From Theristus sp. LFF4_11 (taxonomy: Eukaryota; Nematoda; Chromadorea; Monhysterida; Xyalidae): 64,000 bases of DNA. The number at the start of each line of letters is the position of its first letter. Position 1 is the stretch's first letter. The DNA lies in NCBI GenBank assembly GCA_030248135.1, contig JASANC010002358.1, positions 124,001 to 188,000 of the forward strand. The letters are read 5' to 3'. The position numbers were made by a program, and so were the translations under genes. The notes under the pieces were generated by a model. It saw only the letters and a program-made list of their open reading frames with translations. It ran no database searches and had not been told where the DNA came from. Of the stretch, positions 12,988 to 25,200 are shown in pieces.

Positions 12988-14725
12988 TCACTTTAGCCGC
13001 GCGTTTTTACAATCATTACACGTTCGTTCACAATTTACTTTCATCCAAAGCGTCGTGTCACAATCCCGACGTGATTTCCACCAGTGACACCAGATGCTGT
13101 AGTCGGCTGCTGTTTCACAAACTGCAAAATGTGCGAGTACAAAAAATGCGTTTGCTGTGAAACATGTATGATCTTTAATTTTGGTCCCGGGACTCAATGC
13201 GCACATAGATAGGTAAACAGTTTTGTGCATGACTCGGTAATTCAAAAGGATCCGAGTTCCACAAAATAAAAGCGGAGTCACTTTGGCGATTTTGAATTGC
13301 CATATGAAGATTGAAACTAGTTTCCTTTTCACGTCTGCACAGGCACTGAGTCGCAGAATCTAAAAATTGATAATATCATTATCATAATATCAATATCATA
13401 TCCTTTACGAGACATCTCAAAAACGAAGCTGCCACGACGACGACATTGTCTCGTCACTATTTTGTCTCACACAAGATAGCTTGTATTAGCAAAATATATT
13501 TTACAGTGACAGTTCATGTTCAAAAAACACAACAGTCACAACAAAACCAAAACCGTTTGTTTCGTTCAAAAATTTGCAACACACCTCTGACAAGTGATTG
13601 GCTGCAACAAATACAGGCAAGGCTGCACTCACTTGTGCTCAGTGTTGTTGTCGTCGGCCCGGACGTGCTGCTCGTCGTCGTTGTCGTCAACTCAATTGAC
13701 GCTGTCGCTTCAGTCGTTTCTGCCGCTGCTTCCGTCGAGCTTGACAGTGGTGCAGCAGTGGTATCGGTTTGCTGTGTTGCAGCTTCAGGCTCGTCAGTAC
13801 TCGCTGTGATCGTCTCATCCTCAGCGCTTTCGTTGTCAACCTCGGCAGCAGCCGTTGTGGAAAGTTCAACGCTTTCTGTTGTTTGTTCTGCTGACTGTTC
13901 ACTTGCCTTGTCGATATCTTGTTCCTCTCTTTCTTTGTCCTCTTCATTGTCGGCCTCTTTTTCTTGTTGTTCTGCCTGTTGTTTCTTTACATCTGGCTCA
14001 TTTTTGTTTTTATCCTTTCCAGCGACGCCTGGTGGCAGCACGTGCGGACCAAGTGGCTCGCCTCCAGGCCCTGTTTCTTCCTAAAAACGCATGTAAGACT
14101 GGTCTTACAAAAAAGATTCTAAAAAAACAGAACTTTCTTTTCAAAACTCAGTGATAATTTCATCAATAAAAAGTACACCCACCTTGTGATGAAAGCCTAC
14201 TGTAGTGATCTGCAGGACAAAAAGTAACACTCACAGCAAACATGACGGGCCTGCCACCAGCTTTAGCATTGCGAAAAACATTTGCTAGTCTCCATGGTAG
14301 ACTATTCAGATAAGCAGCCCAGGATTCGTGGTATAAATCAGCTGCACTGTGACTATTGTCGCGCTGAAAAAAATTTGCACAGAATTATTTATTTCACCCG
14401 TGCGTCGATGAAAGTCAGCAATTCAGTAATTCCCAAAGTTCACCATTTTAAGCACTAACTGCGTGCAGCTGAATGGAGTGGTGTGTACATTGACGGGGTT
14501 TGAAATTTATACCAAAAACCACCAGAGTCAGTACAACCAATAAAATGTTTAGGATTTTGAGAAGCCGACCCAAAATTATAAAAAATATTTTTTTTTGTCA
14601 TACAAGACTACTTTTAAAAAATTATCTCAGCTTACGCGTGTTCTGACAATGTTTCCGTTGCATGATGTGAACACAAATGCAAGCGCAATCACGGCTAGGA
14701 GACAACATCGAGAAGCAGCAGTCAT
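12988..14725 (-). CDS. Secreted protein with Thr/Ser/Glu-rich stalk and C-terminal ShKT domain
   Basis: Five exons join in phase on the minus strand: 14636-14725, 14235-14363, 14183-14209 (27 bp), 13633-14080 and 12988-13121, giving 275 residues and a TGA at 12988-12990. Residues 1-24 (MTAASRCCLLAVIALAFVFT) are a clear signal peptide. Residues 31-82 are ordinary sequence (RDNSHSAADLYHESWAAYLN, then SLPWRLANVFRNA). Residues 83-232 are acidic at first (KKQQAEQQEKEADNEEDKER) and then Thr/Ser/Ala-rich like a mucin stalk. The end is a six-cysteine ShKT module spaced C-x9-C-x8-C-x9-C-x3-C-x2-C (CHWWKSRRDC, CERTCNDC). ShKT modules occur in many secreted nematode and cnidarian proteins, often beside enzymes; none is fused here. 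No activity can be assigned. The 13165-13377 repeat lies in its last intron. Confidence 0.85.
13165..13377. repeat. Dispersed 210-bp repeat, copy 1
   Basis: It matches 29486-29697 in the same orientation. Shared blocks include TGTATGATCTTT, TTTTGGTCCCG, CTCAATGCG, AGGTAAACAGTTT, GATCCGAGTTCC, TTTGAATTGCCA, AAGATTGAAACTAGTTTCCT, GTCTGCACA and AAAATTGATAATAT. This copy is in the last intron of the ShKT gene. Confidence 0.85.
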
Positions 14726-16275
14726 GGTTTGAATCCCGTAGCAATTGTTCTGCACAAGTTGACCACAAACACTGAAGTTCAGTTTATCGCATCTGGCAAC
14801 CAAATATGTCTCAAATGTTTTTTGTATATGCTAAAAACAAGTTCTGCGGAAACATTTCAATTTGGGCGGTCGTCTCTTGCTAAGTTCGCAAAAGCGGATC
14901 TTGATTTCAGAGAATAAAAGAACTTTTTTATAATCGTAGCAGAAAGGCTGTGAATGTGCCATAGACACGCGGCAGACTATGCTTCAACGGATAGCTGTCA
15001 GACGTGAGAAGATTACGTCAAAATTGCAAACTTGTGGCTATCGGTATAATCGAGTGTTTTTGTGCGAAAACAAACAAAACCGGCCAACTGATTTGCTCGC
15101 TGAGTTGGTCACGGTGTGTAACAGACGTCCGCGTGCAAGCCTCTGACCAGCTGCTGCTGCACTTCAGCAACGTTGGTCACTATTGACAACCGGTTGTTCC
15201 TGTTGCTGTGATTTCAGCTAACATTATTATATTGTACGACCTAAGCTAAATGGAAGATCAACTTTTATATTATGAACATTTTATTTCGAAACGCACATTT
15301 GATGATCATTTGCTGCTTGAACGTGCGAAGTCTATCAGTGGTGATATTTTATGCAATGCTGTTGTTGTGCGACAGTTTGCAAACAAGAACATAATCGTCG
15401 GTCTTTTGTGCTAGTTTATGAATCATCTTTGTCATAAGCGGAAGTAAAATCAAAAAACATGCAGCGAATGCACGATGTTTATTCCAATGTTTTCACTTAC
15501 ATTTCACGAAGACCGAAATAGTTTTTGTTATCACTTTATCACACGTTAGTCCCTGCCAAAAAGAAGATCACATATTCTGATTTTTTTCAAAATCTTAAAA
15601 GAAAATAAAATTCTGATATAAGCGTTCAAAGTATATACAGTGCGGCAGTGCTTTTAGTTACACAATGTAAACAGTTCTAAGAATCATTCACAGAAACAAA
15701 TGCATTTGATTGACTGATTGATTGATTGGTTTGTCCAAGGCAAAATCACGTGAAGAAGCGACTAAATTGGTATTGATAACCGGAAACGGCAGCAAGTGGC
15801 GGTGGACGATATTTTCAAGTTTTTGTTTTGGGCAGTTATTGTTTTTTAATGAAAAATTGGAATGAGTTTTCTCAAATTGCAACTGAAACAGTTCAGCAAA
15901 AACCAAAAAAAGATAATTGAACACTGCCAACGTAAAAAAGCATGATGAATAAAATAATGCACTAAAAGAAGTGAAGTCAAGTTAGGTTTGCCCAATTGCA
16001 CCAACGAAACAAACGCAGTGTGCCAATGGTGTACCGACGACAAACATCATCCAAGTGTGCGCAAAAAAAACTAAGAAGCTCGGGCAGTTTTATGTGGGGT
16101 GTAACCAAAGCAGTGGATCGCTGTATTGAGGCTTGTGGAGTATTGTTCATGCTTGTGGCAGTGTCGATTGTTTTTGGTTTTCTTGCAGAAGCACCATTAT
16201 TGAAAAAGTGGATTCCAGCTGTTTTTCAAAGTTGTAAAGCATTGAAATACTGTTTTTGTATATCAGCTTCAGGCT
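14726..16275. other. Intergenic: ShKT 5' flank and EPAC 3' flank
   Basis: It lies between the ShKT start codon (14725) and the EPAC stop codon (16276). It contains AT-rich single-copy-looking DNA, a few inverted CAATCAATCAATCA words near 15710 and no recognisable gene. The ShKT promoter and EPAC 3' UTR should be here. Confidence 0.5.
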
Positions 16276-19200
16276 TTAGTAAGGATGGCCCGGCTCGAGC
16301 TGCATTGACAAGCGCATCAGTGTTCTCGCGTTGTCGATTGTTTGAAGGTTTCTAAAAAATAGCATTTTTACTATCGCATGAGGTTTTCACAATTCCAATA
16401 TTGCATCCATCCAACCTCACCTTAATAAGCGTTGAGCGTCATAAGATGATTGCTGCTGTGGAACTGAAAAGAAGATGCTTGGTTTGATAAATGTAATCGT
16501 GGTTTATTCATGAAAGGATACAGTGATCATTAGAATCGTTTAAGTTACATACCAAATGGCTGCTCTTTGCATCGTTGAAAGTCTCGCAGTGTCTGTGCCA
16601 CAATGTGCTGCAATGACGAAATTATTATATGCGTTGTCATAACCTCTTTCTTGAAGTTGGATTGGAAAACTACAATTTCTAGACATACCATTTTTTCAAA
16701 ATTCACCAAACCATCATCGTAATAGGTTTGGTTATTCTCGTGCGTAAATGTCAAGTCTAAAAGGTCGACAGGAGAGTTTAAAAAATATAATACAAAAATA
16801 TTTTTCAACATCCAACAAAACGCTAACCTTTTACCAACAGAGGAATAAACGGCACAATTGGTGGTTGCATGTCTGAGAACAAAAGTCGATATGTTCGGTG
16901 GTTGCGAGACGGATCAAGTAAACTTTCGAATTCTGCAAACAACCGACGGAGTCTGAGTGGGAGTCGCTGAAAATGTAAAATTGTGTTTTCGTTGATTGCT
17001 GCCACCTATGTATTGTCAAAGAATAAATGCTTCACACCTCCCATGTAAGCCTTAAACGGCTGACGGCGACGTTGCTTAAGCCAAGTACAATTGCGAAAAA
17101 CGCTAGCAAATCTTGGTACGCTTTTGACCTGGAAAGAATTTATTTTTGAGAACCGATAACTGCTCCAAATCAAGCACAGCAAACGCACTGATGCGCGATC
17201 TTGATGAGTTTCGTGACGAGCTGAGCGCGACGCGTTAAATTTGTGCAAAGCAGCACTTCGGTTGTGGCCCAAAACTTAATCTCTTCAAAACGTCGCAGTA
17301 ACAGATCAAGATTAGAAGGCAAGCGACCAGTAAACTTTGAACGACCGAAAACCTGCAAGTTGAAATTGGTGTATTTTTAAATGAAACAAAACTGCGGAAG
17401 ACTTCTAGCAAGTTAAATGATGATGGCACACAACTGCCCTAGCCGAAAAGTGGGTTTGAGCGTTAGACTTGAAATTTTAAACTGACAACTTGGCACAGTA
17501 TTTTGCCTGAGTCTGAGATCATGAGAATTAAAAAAGTAAAACGCACGTAATATAACATTTCATATTCGTGTGTAGCAGTGAACAGATCAAAATGAAAACG
17601 GGTCAGTTCGAATGCAATGTCCACAGAGCTGAACAAGTCAAGAATTGGGTTCGGGGCAACCTCAGTTTCACTATACTGCGCTGGAAGCGGTTTCTGAAAT
17701 GATTCAAAATTATGTACAAAACTTATTTACCGTCAAATTGGACAACAACATAAGAACATAAAATGTCTTACCAAGCCATCGATTTGCTCTCGAAAACAGA
17801 TGAACAGTTTTGAGCTTTTGGCGATCATTGTTGCGATGCTGATTTGATCAGACTCATACAGGAGTTTTTCTTCAAAACGAAATATGGTTATTGACAATCA
17901 AAAATGACAAGGCTTGAGGCGTTTGCACTTTGAGGTCAACAATATTTACAGAATGTCACCTCCGTTGGATTTCAATTCCACTAGAAACATGTCATCAACA
18001 GCACGGCCTGAATAGAAGCGGGTGCCTGCACTGCTACGGATCTGACCGACAGATCGATCGAGCCTAGTTTTGACCGGTAAATATCCGTTGTCGGCTGCAT
18101 AGATGTCAACGATAGCTGTGAATAATTTAGTGACAACTTTAGTGCATGGAGATTAGAATGGTTCACAAGCTTTCAAAGTTGCAATAAATCAGCGGAAGAC
18201 TATAAGAAATAGCATATAATAAACTGAATAAATTTGACATAAAAACTCAAATGCCACACCAATATCAAATGGCATGATGGGTTGCGGCGCCGGTGCGTCT
18301 TGTCGGTATTGGCCACGTTCCAAAACAACTGCCGATCGCCTAAATTTTTACCGTGCTTCATTTGCTAACAGTTTAACAAAACCTTTTTTACACAAATCGC
18401 ACTTCACGGAAGAAACGAATACGGTTGAATAAACGTGCACCTTCAAAGCACAGTACCTGGAACAAACTTGCATCGCTGCTTCTTTAATTTGCACGATTTC
18501 TACCATGTGCGCCACCAAGTCATCCAGTGCAGCAAACTTCGAATTGTCGTCAATCACCGCACAGTACAGTTCCTGTAAGTTTTTTCACAAAAGACGGGAA
18601 CTAATGTTACAATTAACAGATTCAAATGTTTTGAATTGAGGGCGAAGACTATATCACTGACACAAAAGCTTTTGAACAGTGTGTACACTTTATCTTCAAC
18701 ATCCTCACTTTTTAATCAAACAATAAAAGTAACATGAAAAACACTGACAAGACAACTACTACACGAGTAGCTCTAACCTCCACAAATGCATTTCCGACAG
18801 GATCCATGAAGAAAGCCAGTCCAACCATTGTTATCCATTTATACATGAAATGCACAATGCGCCGTTTCGACGAAATCAACTGAATTGCATCCATCGAAAA
18901 TCCGTCAACAGGAACGCCAACCGATGAAAGATGTTCTTTTACCTGTAATACAACCAAAAAATAGCGTCAGAAAATGAACGCCAATCAAGAGCAAGAAGAA
19001 CAAGTGTTTTGCTAATGCCACATGAACTCATCTAGTTTTTACTCACACACCAAAATAAAAAAAAGAGTTCAACTAAAACTGAAAAGTACCGAACATCCTT
19101 TCTGATAGTAATGCTTGAGCAAGTTTCCGAGCACATTTGTCTGTATGAACAATAGATTCGTCAGAATAAAGTCTTCATATAAAAAGTCTTTCGACCGCGG

Positions 19201-22200
19201 GTCTGGCTCAACGTCAATCCTCGTCTCCAGCAGATATTCCAATATCTTCTCTGGTGTACCCGCCATTACCGAATAACTGCAAATGTACTTGATAAAAAAC
19301 CGGCGAATCGGATTAAAATCGACTTTGAACATCTGATGAATTATTTGGTGCAATTTTTTTTAATTTGCATTGTTTGTGAAACCAGATTGAATTACATTCT
19401 AATTTTTACTACTAACTGGTGTTCATGAGGCACAAGTGGTGGAGGCCCGTTGTTCCGTCGAAATTTATTCGTAAGGCTAACTTTCTCGAGCACCAGTACA
19501 TCTGCGCCACATTCCTTCAGGCGAACTGTGTTCATTTCGACATCGTGCAGAATTCTTAAAAACATTGGCATGAAAACAACAACTGTTACGTCAGTCAGGA
19601 TACAAAAAAATGGTGACAAAAAACCTGTTGAAATCATGTTTATCAATGCGAATGAAGTGGCAATTATCTTCCCGTAGTACGATCGTGGCAGCGCGTGGGG
19701 CGTCACTCGCCAACGCCAATTTTCCAAAGTCATCCCCTTCATTTAGCACGGATATTACTCCCTAAAAACATCAACGCAAGCATCAATAATAAGTTTGCAA
19801 ATTTAAAACAAAAAGTTAGACGAACAAAAATATTAGAAATTATTTTGCTAACCTTTCTGTGTATGCAAACATTAACTGAACCTCGAAGTATGATGAACCA
19901 ACTGCGTGCATGGTCACCTTGGCGAAACAAAACAGTACCCGCGTGTGAGTGAGCCTGCGAACAAAACGGATAAATTTACAACGTTTACAAGCTTTATTTT
20001 GCACATACACGAATCAAAAAGTTGCTGTTATTTGTAGCGACAATTCCGAAAGAAAAGAAACAGCGATAAATTGCCTCGAAATGAGCAACTGCCGCTAGTT
20101 CCCGTTTTACAGTGCAAGTGAGATGAGACAACGCTCGGATATGAAGGAGTTCCTGATAGACCAATTCCAACTCGTCATCTGAACGGTCGAATGGCCTGCA
20201 AATCAATCATAATAACGCAATTTGAAGACACGATATTGATTGGTTAGTCAACATTCTTGGTGTACTGTACTGTCATCAGCAGGCAATTCAAAAATTGAAT
20301 TCCGTAAGAACTGTATCTGAGTCCGATTCGTGTTTTGTGTGATTGACTGTACAGACGGTGTTTTTTGTTAACTAATTAAAAACAAGCATGCAATCAACAA
20401 GGGAAATTTTACAAAAAAAAAACGCACGGCTTAGCAAGAATCATTCGAAACAGTGCGTCTGGTCCAATGGTGTTCAAGAACTGCAGTACATCAGCGAGTT
20501 CCGTCTCAGCCGTGTACTGATCGTGCGACGTTGGCAGCGAAGGCAACACAGAATTGCCATCTGCAGTCACCATCAGCAGCTCATCATCTGCCCAACGATA
20601 ATACAGATGCTTGTCCAGAAATGGGTATTCGTGTGATACTGCAAATGTGTCGTTTTTTTTTCAAAAATTTCTAAATTTTTGAATTGCACTTCTACAAAAA
20701 ATGTGCAGCCCAAAAAATAAATAACTAAGTGCCGTAAAGTCTTGCATTTAAGGTTCCTCCCACTTATAAGACTTCCACCCAAAAGTGGGCGGAGCGTCAC
20801 ATCCTCACATGGCAGGAAACCAAAAAATTCAAAATTTTGACTAAAGACCTCCTCTCACTCATAAGGTTGTCCTACAAAATTCCACTTTTTCAAAAAGACC
20901 TTATATGCAAGACTTTACGGCTGATAGATAACACACTAAATGTGCGACTAAATCCAAATAAACCGTACGCGACCTCACCGTGATGTATAGCACCAATTTC
21001 GAGCAACGATTGCCAGATTCCCACCGCGTGCATTCGACCCTGTGTTCTGTACCAAGTGTCCTAAATGGAAACTGACCATTTTGACTGCAGTTAAAACGGC
21101 ATAAATGCAAAGCAATTATAACCAACATTTCTATTGCTCGGTCGATACGAGAGCAACCAATCGATCATGTCTGTACCAATCATGCATCTGAAATTTGGCC
21201 AAAAATAAAATGTTCAAAACTTCAAATGCGCAGATGTGCCGGATATTACCCTGGTACAGTTACAGCACATTTACATAAATGTTTGCAATGCCGGTTAAGC
21301 AAAGAAGACAGCTACCTTGGATAAACAGTGACATGATATTTTCGATCTCTGACCATCTGCGGTGTATGCAACAGCATGACGCTGCGAAGTACATGCGCAC
21401 AGTGAAGCAGTTTTTCTTCGAGCGGCTGCATGCAATGCAAAAGAGATTTTCGGGAATAGTTTGCAAATTGAAGTGCAAAAACAAGTTCACTTGGAGATCA
21501 CTTCACTTGAGTTGAGGTCTAGAGACACAAAGGCTTACCAAAACGTTACTGATCTGATACATGTGTGCGACCGGTGTTCCATTGTTGTCGAAGAAATCGT
21601 TTGGATCGTAGAGCTGGCGTTCGTCGATGTAATAATCCTCCTGTGCACAATGTCATTGAACAGCTAATACAGTCGCAGCACAGAAATAACAAAATTACAG
21701 CAAAAAAGTCTGCATCACGGTGCGGTTATCCATAAAGACCAATTCATGCACACAAATTTTTACGGCACGTCACGTCACGTCTTCATTCATGATGCAAAAA
21801 CAACAGCAGTCCGGACGTCAAGTTATCTTCAGAACACGTGCTCGTTTATACACGCATTCATGCATGACGTGACGTGACGTGACGTGCCGGATTATATACG
21901 TCGTGCATGAATTGGCCGTAACACGGAATCAACCCATAAAGTGATCATAGTTGCAACTTTTTTCAATCATGCAATTTGCTGACATCACGCGTTTCCCAAG
22001 GTAATTAATTGAACAAACAAAGAAGGAAATAAAAAATCAAAGACAGTATTTAAGGGAAAAAAGTGACAGAGGGGGGAAATTTTCCGAAGCCAACTAACCG
22101 TTGGCATTTGCGTGTACGGCGGCCAGACGGGCGCTTGCTCGGGTGGCTCCAATGTTTCATAATGCACAGCATCGTAGAGTGCTTGTTGATCTTGCTGTTG

Positions 22201-25200
22201 TTGCTGTCGGAGTAAATGTTGGTGTAGTTGGTATTCATGAGACATGGGGCTCAGCGGGGTGCCCACTGAGGGGACCAGGCCTTCAGGACCAAGCGTGTGA
22301 ATCGGACGCGGTCGACGACGCTGCAGCGATGACGTCAACAACACCGGATAGTCCTGTGCACAAAGATACGCACGGTTGGTTCAACGAAAGAGACACACAA
22401 AATCCGGGACAAATTGAAAAGTAACAAGGACAAAGAGCGAGTTGTTTCGGACAGCTATGGTCATAAAAACGTGGCCTGGAAAAACAAAGCATCACTGGCG
22501 GTTTAAATGGAAAGAGGCAAGGCAACATGAAAAAAAAACTGAACATCGCAGAAAAAAAATTAGCGAATCGATGGAAGAGCTCGTAAAACACGGAAGCGAA
22601 CTCAAACCGACAATAACGTTCAGCACAACATAACGCGACTGCTTTTTACGACTATCCATTTATTTTCGTTGCACAGGCAAAGCTTTAATTCCATTCACAC
22701 TCAGCTGTCGAAAGCGACAGATGAAACAAAACACAAGCACGATACCTGCCAATGTTCAAGAGTCGGCGGAGGCCCTGGATGACCGCCATAATGAGCTGTG
22801 GTCGATGTGCTCGCATCGTCGGCCATGAATGCCGCTGGTGGCAACCTGTGCTCGGGCTGTGCTGGCCAACTGGCTGAGCCGCCCGGCATCAATGTAGGTG
22901 CTGGCTGGTCGTCAGTTTGCCCCGCCGTTGACATTCTGTTTGCGTACACCACTGCTGCATTGCTGGGTCCTGCGATTTCACCATCGTCAACGAAACGAGC
23001 TGGCGGCACTAAAATGTGAAACAGACCGCGAAATTCAGAACTTGCTTAAGGTACTGCAACTCAAATTGTTTAAGTGACAGTTAAAAAGTTTTGTGTCATT
23101 GTGTGGACGCGCTGGTTGCTTGCGAGCCAGAAACAGATGAGCACATGCCCAACCGAGCTTTTTTCACCAGTAAGAAAACAAAAACGTGACCGTAGGGGTG
23201 AAAACAACACTAGACGCCATTAAAAAACGGCACAGAAGGCATGTTTAAAAAACAGTGGCGCGCAATCAGTATTGTGTGTCAGCGGCTGTGTGCGCGAGAG
23301 CGCTCATGAGACTGAGAGTGAACAAAAAGCGTCGAACAGACACACCCGTTAAAGCAGTTTTCTAGTTTCAGCAGCTTTCGGAAGCTGCAAACGCTTTTAA
23401 GAAACAGACAACTGAACAGTGTGCGCTTGCATCTGACGACAATCAAAACTGACAAAACGAAACGTATTTCGGTCTCACGCAAACTGCTCTGAATGTCGAG
23501 CATCGCACCACGAATTCTGAGTTTCGATTAAATAAACAAAGACTGACTGCACCTTGGATTCTGCTCTGGGATTCGTTGGAGTATTTTTGAGGTTTTATCT
23601 GACCAAACTTTTTCAACGGTGGGTTGTTTTACTGTTGTGTGGATTAGTAGGAACCATGTTTATTGGTGCGATAAGAAAAGTATTTGCATGTTTATAAACG
23701 AGTTAAGACGCAGCAAGTTCCTGGTTTAAATAACCTGATTTTTTCAAACGGATAATGAGTTTTTTTAAAAATATGCTCGGTAGCTGAAAAGTACGCACAA
23801 TGCACAATGCACAAAAGCCTAAGCCGGAATATGTGGAGAGCAAAATACATGTAATATCAAGCGCACATAGAAACACGCAGAGACAAACTATTGGCTGACA
23901 CAAACTTACCACCGCAAACATGACGTATGGCCACTTTGAGCAAATGCAATAAAGGCTGCAGATGCGACGAATATTGCTGAAATGGGCACAGTAAATGGAA
24001 CACAGACACGATTCATAGACACACGCTACGACAGATGCATTGTACTTGCTGGCCGTGTAACCATTTGGCACTATGCAAAATACTATCTAGGTTCAAACGT
24101 TTTTTCTCTCTCTCTCTCTGGTGCAATTCCGGGGTCGATGGAACAATACAAAGTCGGCAGCAGCAAATGTTGCTTTTTGTCATATTCTTTCGAGAAAACA
24201 AATGGCGAACAGTACAATTGAATATGAACTTGCAAACTGACTCTGTAGATCTGCTTGAACTTGTGGTGTTCCACCCTGAGCAGCTCCGTGTAGCGGCGTA
24301 CGAACGCCGAGCAACAGTGGCGCTCCACGCGATCGACCGATTCCCCGAAAACGGCACCCTCGGTCAGCGTTCGCGGTGTGTCCTAAACACACTTGCCAAC
24401 TTTGTCGACGTCACTGCCTTCGACTTCGACAACAAAACATCGAACTTCGGGGGAAAAAACTCAAAAACAAAACAAAACTGTGATGGATCACCTGCGGCCG
24501 ACGACCGATTGAAAGACTGACAGCACCATGCAGCAACATGTACCAGCAGCTGGCCAGCTCGCCTTCGCGAAACACTGAAACACAAAAGCACAATGCACAC
24601 GGACATTGGCAGAATCTCGCCGTGGTTTTAAGCTAACGCTCACTGGCTGTTTATTTGCCCTGAATTCTTTACCGTGACCCCCTCCACCACTTTCAGTCAT
24701 GTTTTTCGGAATGGAAACTTAACTAGCGTTTTTGATCTATCACATCCTAGAACACACATAATGAAAACTCTATTTTGACCGGCACGTCGCGACGCGACCC
24801 GTGTCTTAACGTCGCGACGTGTTTTCAAATGGCAGTGTCAACTTGTTGATTGAAACGAGTCAGTTCTTAATTATCAAAGACTTCTGTCAATTAAGGTCTC
24901 CGTATTATACGCTGCTCTTGCTGTTCTTCATGCGGATCGCGAAATAAAATGAGATCAGTAGAATGACCAGTGAAAACATTGAATGAACTGTTCGACAGAC
25001 AAAAACCGAGACTTGCACAAGATTCCAGCATTCAAGTCTTCGTGCGTGGCGGCGGCAGCGATCTGCTCCAGTAGATCATGCGGCAACTGCAGGAACAGAC
25101 GATTCGAGCGCAGTCTCTCCACTACATACTCCGCTCGCGCACGCTGGCGACTGTCTCTTCTGAAATTTACAATATATCGCATGTGCGTTCTTGGGTGATT

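Noticed and set aside
13446..14084. 212-codon plus-strand Val/Ser/Ala-rich frame
   Set aside because: Antisense of the Thr/Ser/Glu-rich exon of the ShKT gene, whose exons are in phase with a signal peptide and six-cysteine domain.
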